Notes under the pieces: model-generated | Told to the model about the DNA's origin: nothing | The model's input: the letters and a program-made list of their open reading frames with translations, nothing else | The model's database searches: none | Shown here: positions 40,792 through 51,987 of the stretch, piece by piece | Position numbering within the stretch: the first letter of the stretch is position 1 | Layout of the letters: each line of letters starts with the position of its first letter | Assembly: GCA_947629865.1 (NCBI GenBank) | Contig: CANRFJ010000002.1 | Location: forward strand, 149,071 to 213,070 | Direction of reading: 5' to 3' | Source of the DNA: an uncultured Lachnospiraceae bacterium | GTDB lineage: Bacteria; Bacillota; Clostridia; Lachnospirales; Lachnospiraceae | DNA length: 64,000 bases | Position numbers and translations under genes: made by a program

Positions 40792-41784
40792 ATGGCAAGA
40801 GGGGTAAATCAGAAACTGAAAATACTGTATCTCATGAAGATTTTTCTGGAGAGGACGGACGAGACGCACAGCCTCACCATGCCGCAGATCCTTGCGGCGC
40901 TTGAATCATACGGTATTCGGGCCGAGAGAAAAAGCATCTACAGCGATTTGGAAAGTCTGCGGGTGTTCGGCCTGGATATCATCGGCGAGCAGCAGGACAG
41001 AACCTATCGCTATCATGTGGGGAGCCGGAGGTTTGAACTCGCAGAACTGAAACTGCTGGTGGATTCAGTACAGTCCGCCAAGTTTATCACGGCGAAGAAG
41101 ACAAAAGAACTGATTAAGAAAATCGGGGAACTGGCCAGCCGGCATGAGGCCGCCCAGTTGCAGCGGCAGGTATATGTGGCAGAGCGGGTTAAGACTATAA
41201 ACGAGAGTATTTACTACAATGTGGACAAACTCCATGCGGCAATCAACTCCAATGTGCGGATTACATTTCAGTATTTTCAGTGGAATGTCCGCAAAGAAAT
41301 GGTGTTCCGCCGGAACGGCGAGCTGTATGAGGCGAGCCCTTGGGCGCTGTCCTGGGACGATGAAAATTATTATCTCATTGCCTTTGAACACAGGGAGCGG
41401 ACAATCAAACATTTTCGGGTGGACAAGATGTTGCATATAGAACTAACCGGTGACAGGCGCGAGGGGAGTGAGCAGTTCCGCAGGTTTGACATGGCCGTAT
41501 ACGCCAGAAAGACATTTGGAATGTATCGTGGCGAGGAAAATATTGTGAGTCTGGAATGTGACAACAGCCTTGTGGGTGTGGTGATTGACCGCTTCGGCAA
41601 AGATGTCCCGATTTCACCGGTGAATGACAACTGCTTTCTCACTCATGTAAAAGTGGCAGTCAGCCGCCAGTTCCTCGGCTGGATAATTGCGCTTGGAGAA
41701 GGAGTCCGCATTACCGGGCCGGACACGGTGGTGCGCCAGATGCGGGAGGAAATAGAACGGCTGAGGAGGCAATATGGAGAATAG
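40792..41784 (+). CDS. WYL-domain transcriptional regulator
   Basis: HTH N-terminus with AERKSIYSDLESLRVFGLDI, WYL-like ASPWALSWDDENYYLIAFE. Confidence 0.85.
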   Translation: MARGVNQKLKILYLMKIFLERTDETHSLTMPQILAALESYGIRAERKSIYSDLESLRVFGLDIIGEQQDRTYRYHVGSRRFELAELKLLVDSVQSAKFITAKKTKELIKKIGELASRHEAAQLQRQVYVAERVKTINESIYYNVDKLHAAINSNVRITFQYFQWNVRKEMVFRRNGELYEASPWALSWDDENYYLIAFEHRERTIKHFRVDKMLHIELTGDRREGSEQFRRFDMAVYARKTFGMYRGEENIVSLECDNSLVGVVIDRFGKDVPISPVNDNCFLTHVKVAVSRQFLGWIIALGEGVRITGPDTVVRQMREEIERLRRQYGE

Positions 41785-41838
41785 GCGCCCATGCGAGACG
41801 GACATGTTTCTCTATCATAAAGATATTTCTGGAACAAC

Positions 41839-43704
<1,866 letters not shown>

Positions 43705-43856
43705 CTATATGGTTATATTCTAACACAGATATGCCGATTATGATACACTGTTTTGATTTTTTGGCAAGAAAAAAGACAGAGCGTGCGGCTCTGCCTGAAA
43801 GATATTTCTTGTCTCTCATTAATAGGAGATTTTTGGTGGGATAATCGGAACTGTTT

Positions 43857-44879
43857 TTAAATTTCTGTTGATAAATTTTCAATCATTCTGTCAAAATCTG
43901 ATTCAATGGGCTGAAGTTTATTATAGATGTCGTATTCCCCATATGCCTTTTCTAATGCCTGCTGGTGGGAAACCTTTCCATTATCCTTTAAAATATCATA
44001 CTTTCTAAATTCGAGAAATGCATTGATACTGTCAGAGAACTCCTGCATGGTAAAAGCGTTTTCACGTCCAACCAAATCCTCTATGTAATCAAAATAGCCG
44101 GATACAGCTCGCTCAAGCTGTCGGATTTGTTTTTCATCCAGATAATTCTTTGCAATGGGAGTATCCGATTTTAGAATACGACCATCCGGTGCGTATTTCC
44201 AAGTGGTTAATCCCATATGTTCTTTGGTATGGTCGGCAGATTCATACACAATTTCTGCCGCAGTTTTCCCGGTAATGGCATAGTGGAACTTGTTCTGCAC
44301 AGTGGCATAAAAACGGTGGGTAACTTCAGAATCTTTGTTGTAATCAATGCTGCACTCCGCAAAAATATCTGTAATCTGTTGCCAGATTCTGCGTTCACTG
44401 GCACGGATGGAACGGATTCGCTCCAGCAGTTCCCTAAAATAATCCTTGCCAAAAGCAGTTTTTGCGAGTTTCAGACGTTCATCATCCATTGCAAATCCCT
44501 TTATCATGTATTCTTTCAGGATGTTTGTTGCCCAGATGCGGAATTGTGTTGCTTTTATGGAATTTACCCGATAGCCGACAGAAATAATGGCATCCAGATT
44601 ATAATAATTCGTATCTTTGGTTTGTGTTTTGCCCTCTACAGCACCATGCTGAGTGGTTGTTGCAATTTTTGCAACAACCACTTCTTCCTTTAATTCGTCT
44701 GTTTCAAAAATTTTAGTGAGATGTCTGCTGATGCCGGATTTATCAATACCAAATAGTTCTGCCATTGCTTTCTGCGTAATCCAGATGCTTTCATCTTTAA
44801 TCAACGCACTTACTGTTACAGAATCATCTTCCGTGCGGTAAAGTACCATTTCCATTTGTTTTGTGATATCCATATTCAT
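43857..44879 (-). CDS. RhuM-family protein
   Basis: WITQKAMAELFGIDKSGISRHLTKIFETDEL, NYYNLDAIISVGYRVNS. Confidence 0.85.
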   Translation of the reverse strand: MNMDITKQMEMVLYRTEDDSVTVSALIKDESIWITQKAMAELFGIDKSGISRHLTKIFETDELKEEVVVAKIATTTQHGAVEGKTQTKDTNYYNLDAIISVGYRVNSIKATQFRIWATNILKEYMIKGFAMDDERLKLAKTAFGKDYFRELLERIRSIRASERRIWQQITDIFAECSIDYNKDSEVTHRFYATVQNKFHYAITGKTAAEIVYESADHTKEHMGLTTWKYAPDGRILKSDTPIAKNYLDEKQIRQLERAVSGYFDYIEDLVGRENAFTMQEFSDSINAFLEFRKYDILKDNGKVSHQQALEKAYGEYDIYNKLQPIESDFDRMIENLSTEI

Positions 44880-45076
44880 GCAATATGTTCCTTTCTGTCT
44901 TTTATATTAACCGTTTTTTGTCTACGAAAAGCTTTTAATGTGGGGTACAAATTGTACCCCACTTGATCGAATGTGCTTTGCAGATAACACTCTTTCATAG
45001 TTTGTCGGACTTCCTCTAATTGAACTTGTAAGAATTTCTTACATGTTTGATAGGCAACGATATTTTTTCGGTTCTA

Positions 45077-45994
45077 TCATTCTCCATCCGGCAAATTCTC
45101 CTTCCTGCTCTTTTCTCTGCTCTTATACATATTATACTGGTTTTTACACTGCCCGCTGCAAAATATTGTGTTCGGTCTAGAAGCAAGAAACACTTTGCCG
45201 CAATGCTTACAGACTTTCAAAGAAGATTTTTCATCCGTCAGCATGAAACTGAACATCATCTGTATTGCCAGTAACAACGAATGGAAATCCCATACGATGG
45301 TAGGTTTTTCCAGCAATTCAATATGATACGTTGGTGCAATCCCACCAAACGTTGCCATGCCCTGACGGTATAAATCTTTCTGCATATCGTCAAGTTTATC
45401 AAAATCCTGATAATACAGGAAACCGGACAAAAAGGTAAATGCCCAGTCGGTAAATTCTTTCAACAGCCATTCATATGGTTCGGCATATTCCCGCAGCAAA
45501 CTCATAGTAACCGCCTGCGGTCTGTCACTCATGGTCATTACCAGTGCTGCCATTGTCGGCTCACTGACGCTCCAAGTGGATTCCACGCCCCGCTTTACAA
45601 AATCAAGTTTGTTAAAGGGGAAAAAGTAAGACAGATATTGCTCCGTTGTCATGCTTTCCTCTTTGATAAAACGATTTTTGGGGAGGTATACAGCCTCATA
45701 AGTGATAAATTCCGGTGTAGTGGACAGTGCTGTCATAAAGCCGAGCAATCCATAAGAAGATACAAAATCCATGACCGCATTTTTCTTTATCTGCTCATCA
45801 GCATCCTGATTCATGCAGGTAACTCCTGTGTTGATTGCATGGAGTACCATTTCATCAGAAGCTGTCAGGGGATTATACAGATTTGGTTTTGCATTTTCGG
45901 CAGGTGTAATATACAGCACGCCCTTATCATTTTCTTTCCATTCATATTTATCATACCGTACCCAGTGGGAACTGGTTTTCTTGAAAAGGTTCAT
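45077..45994 (-). CDS. DUF6076-like protein with C-terminal zinc finger
   Basis: CKHCGKVFLASRPNTIFCSGQCKNQYNMYKSR. Confidence 0.6.
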   Translation of the reverse strand: MNLFKKTSSHWVRYDKYEWKENDKGVLYITPAENAKPNLYNPLTASDEMVLHAINTGVTCMNQDADEQIKKNAVMDFVSSYGLLGFMTALSTTPEFITYEAVYLPKNRFIKEESMTTEQYLSYFFPFNKLDFVKRGVESTWSVSEPTMAALVMTMSDRPQAVTMSLLREYAEPYEWLLKEFTDWAFTFLSGFLYYQDFDKLDDMQKDLYRQGMATFGGIAPTYHIELLEKPTIVWDFHSLLLAIQMMFSFMLTDEKSSLKVCKHCGKVFLASRPNTIFCSGQCKNQYNMYKSREKSRKENLPDGE

Positions 45995-46068
45995 ATCAAT
46001 ACCTCACATAGTTGTAATTGCAAATTTCAATAAATATATTACTATCCTAACAGACAAGCCGGATAACG

Positions 46069-46857
46069 TCAATCGTTACTCTCGATAGTTTCTTTATCTT
46101 TATCAGCATCGGAAAACTTTGCGTTGTTCCTGTCAGCAAAAACAGGCGTATATTCCTCTAAAAACTCTTTTTCTCTCCTGCATAGCGGTAAGTTCATATG
46201 CTGGCGTTTGCATAATGAAATATACAGCTTCTTCCGCAGTTTTTTCAGAATGGTGTTTTTCACTTTGAGGATGTTGCGGTCAGTCTGGTTGCGGATGCGG
46301 GCAATCCGTTGATTGGAATATTGTCTGATAGCACTATAATACAATACTTCCTTATGAACATCTTTTAACTCATGGATGGTTTTTGCAATATCAATATCCT
46401 CAACCAGTTCTTGCATTTCAAAAGGGCAGTCAAAGATAACATCCAGAAATTCGCCTTTTGTTATCTGTTTCCAGAATACGGACTGAATCGGTTCGGGGAG
46501 AATGACTTCCTCTGGTGCTGCGCCCCATTCTAAAGGAATATCGGAACGACCAATGACATGATAACGGTACCGCCTGTCTGCATTTGCTTCCAGCCTGTCC
46601 CACCAAGACTGTACGTTGCGGAAATCTTCTTCCGTCCGTGCAGAATCTTCCAGTCTGGCAAGTGCTTCTTTCTGGGTATCCCTCCACAGCTTTTTCTTTG
46701 ATGTAGAAACGGCAACCGTTTCTTCCCTGAAAGAGTTTTCTTCTTTTTCCTGTTCTATTTCTTCAATTGCGGAGCGTTCCTGTGCCGGTGCATCCAAAAG
46801 ACCATTTTCAAAACCGTCATCTTCCATTTCTGAAAATGCTTCTGTTCCTTTCTGCAT
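46069..46857 (-). CDS. Sigma-factor-like regulatory protein
   Basis: Region-4-like LKDVHKEVLYYSAIRQYSNQRIARIRNQTDRNILKVKNTILKKL. Confidence 0.5.
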   Translation of the reverse strand: MQKGTEAFSEMEDDGFENGLLDAPAQERSAIEEIEQEKEENSFREETVAVSTSKKKLWRDTQKEALARLEDSARTEEDFRNVQSWWDRLEANADRRYRYHVIGRSDIPLEWGAAPEEVILPEPIQSVFWKQITKGEFLDVIFDCPFEMQELVEDIDIAKTIHELKDVHKEVLYYSAIRQYSNQRIARIRNQTDRNILKVKNTILKKLRKKLYISLCKRQHMNLPLCRREKEFLEEYTPVFADRNNAKFSDADKDKETIESND

Positions 46858-46886
46858 TGTGGATTCACCGCCTTTTTATTCGTAAA

Positions 46887-46931
46887 TTAAAATTTCTTCA
46901 AATATTTTTCAAAACAGTTCCGATTTGCCAT
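46887..46931 (-). CDS. 14-codon leader ORF upstream of the sigma-like gene
   Basis: AGGAG-N8-ATG; MANRNCFEKYLKKF*. Confidence 0.4.
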   Translation of the reverse strand: MANRNCFEKYLKKF

Positions 46932-47012
46932 GTATATTTCTCCTATTAGTGACAGGGAGTAATTTCTTTTTGGATAAAAGAATTACCAAAGGTCAGAAAG
47001 GAGAACCGGGGT

Positions 47013-47099
47013 ATGGCAAATTTGAAACTTAAAATGGGTAATCGTTGTTTTTATTGCAGACCGCCACCATATAAATATTATACAAAACAAATGTTCTGA
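47013..47099 (+). CDS. 28-aa Cys-containing small ORF
   Basis: AGGAGAACCGGGGTATG; MANLKLKMGNRCFYCRPPPYKYYTKQMF*. Confidence 0.4.
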   Translation: MANLKLKMGNRCFYCRPPPYKYYTKQMF

Positions 47100-47171
47100 T
47101 AGCAATAAAAAGTGAAAAGAAATTTTTAAATTATGTGTTTGTGCAAACCCACGCACAATATGGGAGGTTTT

Positions 47172-47351
47172 ATGGGGGATAGCAAAGAAGAAACAGAAAA
47201 TAGCAGTTTTACAAAACGAATTGGAGCAACTACCTATGTGGTTAATGTGTATTTTGCAGAAACAGATTCTGTCACAGCGGAGGATAGATTATTACACCTT
47301 ATCAGAAATGACATTCGTGTAAACGGTCTGCCTGTAGTGGCAGAAGAATGA
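47172..47351 (+). CDS. TnpW-like transposon-encoded protein
   Basis: TKRIGATTYVVNVYFAETDSVTAEDRLLHLIRND. Confidence 0.65.
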   Translation: MGDSKEETENSSFTKRIGATTYVVNVYFAETDSVTAEDRLLHLIRNDIRVNGLPVVAEE

Positions 47352-47414
47352 ATTTTTAATTTGCGCAAAGGTAAAGTTTTTATTTCCGTAGGTGTCGGAG
47401 AAAGGAAGGTATTG

Positions 47415-47765
47415 ATGGCAAAACAAAGAAGAACACTGGACGAGCGAATACAAAGTTGCACTACCAAAGAGGAAGAAATGTTAGAGAAATTAAAACAGTA
47501 TCAGGCACAGCGTAAGCAGTTGGAAAAGAGAAAAAAAGAAGAAGAACGGAAAATCCGCACCCATCGGCTGATCCAGATTGGCGGTGCGGTGGAATCCGTG
47601 TTAGGCAGACCAGTTACGGAAGAAGATGTTCCCAAGCTGATTGCTTTTCTGAAAAAACAGGAAAGCAATGGAAAATATTTTTCCAGAGCTATGCAGACAG
47701 AGCGTAGTTCAGATACAGCAAAAGATACAAACAGGGGAGACGATACTTTGTCATTCCCTTCGTAG
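47415..47765 (+). CDS. DUF3847-like mobilization-associated protein
   Basis: EEEMLEKLKQYQAQRKQLEKRKKEEERKIRTHRLIQIGGAVESVLG upstream of relaxase. Confidence 0.7.
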   Translation: MAKQRRTLDERIQSCTTKEEEMLEKLKQYQAQRKQLEKRKKEEERKIRTHRLIQIGGAVESVLGRPVTEEDVPKLIAFLKKQESNGKYFSRAMQTERSSDTAKDTNRGDDTLSFPS

Positions 47766-47776
47766 GGAAACGGAGA

Positions 47777-47807
47777 AGGGCGCACTTATAGACAGTCAGA
47801 GACTGTC
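47777..47807 (-). other. Putative oriT: hairpin plus IncQ/MobA-type nic core
   Basis: On - strand: GACAGTC-TCT-GACTGTC-TA-TAAGTGCGCCCT. Confidence 0.7.
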
Positions 47808-48051
47808 CATCCCACTTCGTGGGCGTGCGCTCTGGCGAGGCGAGTGTGTAAAGAAATTCTAAGACAGCAAAAACCGCTGACTAAGAATTTCTAAATTACA
47901 CACTGGAAGAACACAAAAAGCGTGTTCTTCCCTTTAGCAGTCTTTCTATGGCAAATATTAATTCAGCCTTTGTCAGAATGTCGGTTTGATGTCCTGGCAG
48001 AGGCATTTTGTTTATTTGCAGCGATAACTTACGGAAAGGATGGTGGTGCTT

Positions 48052-49605
48052 ATGGCGATTTATCATTGTTCGATTAAGATAATCGGACGGAGCAAAGGCA
48101 AGTCTGTGATTGCGGCTGCGGCATATCGTGCCGGGGAGAAACTTTATGACAGGGAAACCGGGCTTATCCATGATTTTACCCGCAAAAGCGGTGTGGTGCA
48201 TCGGGAGATTCTTTTGCCGGATCATGCACCAAAGGAATACTTGGATAGGCAGACGCTTTGGGAATCGGTTACAAAAGTTGAGAAAAAGTCCAATGCACAG
48301 TTTGCCCGAGAGGTGGAGGTGGCATTGCCGGTGGAGTTTTCCAGAGAATTGCAGCTTGCAGTTATCAGGGAGTATGTACGAATCAATTTTGTATCAAAAG
48401 GTATGTGTGCTGATGTTGCCATTCACGATAGGGGAAATGGCAACCCCCATGCACACATTCTCCTTACTACCCGACCAATCAAGGTAGATGGTACTTGGGG
48501 AGCAAAGGAGAAAAAGGATTATGCCAGAGATGAAACCGGAAACCGTATACCTCTCATTGACAAAAAGACGGGAAAGCAGAAATTGGGCAAGCGGAACGAG
48601 AAACTTTGGAAGCGGATAACAGTGCAGGCAAATGACTGGAATGACCGTGGCAATGTGGAAAAATGGCGGAAATCGTGGGCAGAGATTTGTAACCGCTATC
48701 TGTCTATGGAACAGCAGATTGACCACCGCAGCTACAAAAGGCAGGGACTTCCCTTTGAGCCAACCGTACACGAGGGATTCCGTGCAAGGCAGATGGAACA
48801 AAGGGGCGAGGTGTCTGACCGATGCGAGTATAACCGTATTGTAAAACAATTAAACAGTGTAACAAAAGAATGGTTTCAAACCATAAAAATGTTGCATCAG
48901 ATGATTGTTGAGAAAGCGAGGAATTTCATTGGACGAATATATCAAAGAGTTGCAGGAGGTACTGGCTATTCTGGAAAAACAAGGCGAGATTCTGGAACTG
49001 GTGGAAAATCAGCAGACGGAAATCGAGCGATTGCAATTGGAGAACAGGGAGCTCCCCATACTCCGTCAGCAGAATCAGGAACTGACCGGATTAGCGGAGA
49101 GATTGAACAGCGAAAACGCCATGCTCTCCGGACAGAATCAGAAATTGCAGAAACAGATAGCCGAATTGCAAAACTTAAAGAGCAAATTTTAGGAAAAGTG
49201 AGGGAAAGAGATGAACGAATTAGACAGTTACAACAGCGGAGAGCAGATCGACAGTCTGCTGAATCAGATGGAGGATATGGAACAGGAACTGAGCGACAAA
49301 AATACGGAATTGGAAATGCTGCGGAATCAGTTGCAGGAGAAGAATCAAGAAATACAGAATCTTTCTTCCGGCAATCAGAAACTGAAATCGCAGATACAAT
49401 CCGTGAACTCCGTACTCTCCGAGCAAGGGGAGTTGCTGCGACAGCAGACAGAGAAATTAGAGAAATACAGCGGCAGCGATATCATCTTTCAAGAGAACGA
49501 GAGATTGAAAATCAGGATAGCGGAAACCGAAAAACGGGAGAAAGAAATGCGGGACAGAGCCGAAGTCATTCTTTCCGAAGCCAAGAAAAAGGAAAGGAAC
49601 GCTGA
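48052..49605 (+). CDS. MobA/MobL-family relaxase
   Basis: IYHCSIKIIGRSKGKSVIAAAAYRAGEKLYD, GNGNPHAHILLTTRPI. Confidence 0.92.
   Translation: MAIYHCSIKIIGRSKGKSVIAAAAYRAGEKLYDRETGLIHDFTRKSGVVHREILLPDHAPKEYLDRQTLWESVTKVEKKSNAQFAREVEVALPVEFSRELQLAVIREYVRINFVSKGMCADVAIHDRGNGNPHAHILLTTRPIKVDGTWGAKEKKDYARDETGNRIPLIDKKTGKQKLGKRNEKLWKRITVQANDWNDRGNVEKWRKSWAEICNRYLSMEQQIDHRSYKRQGLPFEPTVHEGFRARQMEQRGEVSDRCEYNRIVKQLNSVTKEWFQTIKMLHQMIVEKARNFIGRIYQRVAGGTGYSGKTRRDSGTGGKSADGNRAIAIGEQGAPHTPSAESGTDRISGEIEQRKRHALRTESEIAETDSRIAKLKEQILGKVRERDERIRQLQQRRADRQSAESDGGYGTGTERQKYGIGNAAESVAGEESRNTESFFRQSETEIADTIRELRTLRARGVAATADREIREIQRQRYHLSREREIENQDSGNRKTGERNAGQSRSHSFRSQEKGKER
48929..49192 (+). CDS. Coiled-coil protein overlapping the relaxase in another frame (TTG start)
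   Basis: DEYIKELQEVLAILEKQGEILELVENQQTEIERLQ..; GCGAGG upstream. Confidence 0.55.
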   Translation: MDEYIKELQEVLAILEKQGEILELVENQQTEIERLQLENRELPILRQQNQELTGLAERLNSENAMLSGQNQKLQKQIAELQNLKSKF

Positions 49606-50248
49606 CAGAAAACTTGCCACAGCAAATCGGCTGATGGCAGAGTATGGGCAAACACTGGTGGGAGAAGTGGCACAGCTTAAAAGGCAGATACAAAAAGAGT
49701 TGAAAGAGAAATCAGATAGAAATTTCCGCAGGCAGTCCAGACAACTATCTGGCATAACAGTTGTGCTATTGGCTACTTATCTAATACAACTGGTGGCACT
49801 TCTTTTTCTTGAGAAGAATATTGTATCAACTATTCCGTTATGGTTTCGGAACAGATACAGAAATATTCAATGGCTGTCACAGCATATCAGCGATTTTTAT
49901 CAATGTCTTTATCTGAAAATGACAATGGAAATGTCGACTTATGTGGCTATCGGTCTTTTGTTTTTTATATCTGTTGTCATTGCGGTTATTTGCTTTTTTC
50001 TTATCCGTATGGGATTGCGCTATCTATTGCAAAAATGGAAAAAGCGGTGGGAATTTTACGATTATAAGGATTTGGAAGTGATAAAGAAATGTGCATTGAT
50101 AGGAATTGCTTTAATAGGAATGTCAATTTCAATGATAGTGGTAAATCTGCCATTTATTCCATTCAGACTGAATGTGGTAAGTTGGTGGATTCTGATTAGC
50201 GGAATAATGGAATTTTTATATTTTTATTATGATAGAACTAAATTTTAA
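49211..50248 (+). CDS. Coiled-coil membrane protein of the mob region
   Basis: Long coiled coil then several TM segments; ATG with GGGAAAGAG upstream. Confidence 0.75.
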   Translation: MNELDSYNSGEQIDSLLNQMEDMEQELSDKNTELEMLRNQLQEKNQEIQNLSSGNQKLKSQIQSVNSVLSEQGELLRQQTEKLEKYSGSDIIFQENERLKIRIAETEKREKEMRDRAEVILSEAKKKERNADRKLATANRLMAEYGQTLVGEVAQLKRQIQKELKEKSDRNFRRQSRQLSGITVVLLATYLIQLVALLFLEKNIVSTIPLWFRNRYRNIQWLSQHISDFYQCLYLKMTMEMSTYVAIGLLFFISVVIAVICFFLIRMGLRYLLQKWKKRWEFYDYKDLEVIKKCALIGIALIGMSISMIVVNLPFIPFRLNVVSWWILISGIMEFLYFYYDRTKF

Positions 50249-50386
50249 CTACTGTTAAAGCGTTTATTAAAATATTTCCAAAACAGCTGTTTTGATGATA
50301 GAAAGTATACTTTTCTGTCCTTCCACAAAATTTAATTTTTAACTCACTGGAACTACCAATATTATTATGATAAACAAATCCGAGTT

Positions 50387-50423
50387 TTCAACTATCTAAA
50401 TCTTTCTGGTTTAGATAGTTGAA
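50387..50423. repeat. Perfect 14-bp inverted repeat with 9-nt loop
   Basis: TTCAACTATCTAAA-TCTTTCTGG-TTTAGATAGTTGAA. Confidence 0.85.
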
Positions 50424-50589
50424 TTAACGAATATATGCTACAATTAAAAAAATATATAAATATTTGAGGGATTTTCAATTAAAAGTTGTCTTTATTAGTA
50501 GGGAGAGAAAATAAAAAGTGAATCCTGAAATGGATTTTTAGGCAGACTTCCTCCCCGTACATTAATTGCTCATAAAGGAGGCTTGCTGG

Positions 50590-51168
50590 ATGAGTAAAAA
50601 TATACAAGATGATACGATGATTGTCGATTTGTTTTGGGATAGAAATGACAATGCGCTAAAATTATTATCAGATAGGTATGGAAAGGATTTTATGCGTATA
50701 TCATTTCGTATATTAAATAACAGGGAGGATTCCGAGGAATGTGTGAATGATGCATATCTTAACACTTGGAATTCCATACCAGATGCCAGACCAACTTCTT
50801 TATTTGCTTATGTTGGGAAAATAATTAGAAGTCTATCAATTAATCGAGTAAAGAAAAATATGGCACAAAAAAGGGGTGGTGATAATGAAACTGCAATACT
50901 TTTGTCAGAACTCCAAGATTGCGTATCAGCAAAGGAAAATGTTGAAAGCATTGTAGAATACAACGAATTATCAAAAGATATATCAAATTTTTTATTATCT
51001 ATCAAAAAAGAGAAAAGAATGATATTTATTGAAAGGTATTGGTATGCAAAACCTATCAAAGAAATTGCCCAAAAATATAAAATGTCATATAAAAAAGTGG
51101 AATCTGGTTTGTGTTGGTGCAGAAAAAAATTACATGAATATTTAAAAGAAAGGGGATATGTTATATGA
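50590..51168 (+). CDS. Sigma-70 family sigma factor
   Basis: DSEECVNDAYLNTWNSIPDARP, ERYWYAKPIKEIAQKYKMSYKKVESGLCWCRKKL. Confidence 0.85.
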   Translation: MSKNIQDDTMIVDLFWDRNDNALKLLSDRYGKDFMRISFRILNNREDSEECVNDAYLNTWNSIPDARPTSLFAYVGKIIRSLSINRVKKNMAQKRGGDNETAILLSELQDCVSAKENVESIVEYNELSKDISNFLLSIKKEKRMIFIERYWYAKPIKEIAQKYKMSYKKVESGLCWCRKKLHEYLKERGYVI

Positions 51169-51911
51169 ATATAGATGTTTATCAGCTATGGGATGCCATT
51201 GGAGGTGTGGATGAGAAACTGATATATGAGATACAGGAATATCATGAAATACAACAGAGAAAATTAAGAAATTTAATTCTGGGATTGAGTGTAGCTGCCT
51301 GTGTTATGCTATGTGTATTAAGTTTCAACATTATAAACCACATGGAGTGGGCGCATTTAAAAGAAAACCATCAAGCTCAAATTGATAAGGGCAACTCCAA
51401 TATTTCTTCCCGAGATGGGAAATCTAATACAAATAAGGATATTTCCTCCGTTTCAGAGCCATCTATACAACCTTTGGAGGACGAAAAAGTTGAAGTAAAC
51501 AGAGGATGCAATTATTTTAATGCTAAATATGGCGGAACCATAAAAAAAGTAACGAAAAAAGTATGGTCAGAAAAATTTGATAATAATATTTTTAAATGCG
51601 ATTCTAACACTAAATACTTTTTAAGTTATTCTAAGAAAAATGAAGTGTTATATGGAAAACTTGAAATAGAAGTCAAAAATAATGAAATTGTCACTGTTTT
51701 AGTTGGTAAAAATTCCATGATAGATAGTGGATATAACCAATTAAGTAAAACAAATATAAATGGGGTTAATATGGCAATATGTGCTATAGAAGGCAGTCAA
51801 AATTACGGTGCTATATATAGCAAATCAAATGTTGCATATACCATTGAATGGAGTGAAGGAGGTGTGTCAGAATTTATAACAACATTAAAGGAGGTGGTTA
51901 AAATTCAATAA
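51165..51911 (+). CDS. Membrane-anchored putative anti-sigma/regulatory protein
   Basis: ATGA overlap with sigma gene; single TM LGLSVAACVMLCVLSF; extracytoplasmic C-terminus. Confidence 0.6.
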   Translation: MNIDVYQLWDAIGGVDEKLIYEIQEYHEIQQRKLRNLILGLSVAACVMLCVLSFNIINHMEWAHLKENHQAQIDKGNSNISSRDGKSNTNKDISSVSEPSIQPLEDEKVEVNRGCNYFNAKYGGTIKKVTKKVWSEKFDNNIFKCDSNTKYFLSYSKKNEVLYGKLEIEVKNNEIVTVLVGKNSMIDSGYNQLSKTNINGVNMAICAIEGSQNYGAIYSKSNVAYTIEWSEGGVSEFITTLKEVVKIQ

Positions 51912-51987
51912 ATTTAACTAATGATATTAAGTCATTTTATTTATGGCTTATATAACAAAAAAACAAGACAAGAAAGGAGCAAACACA

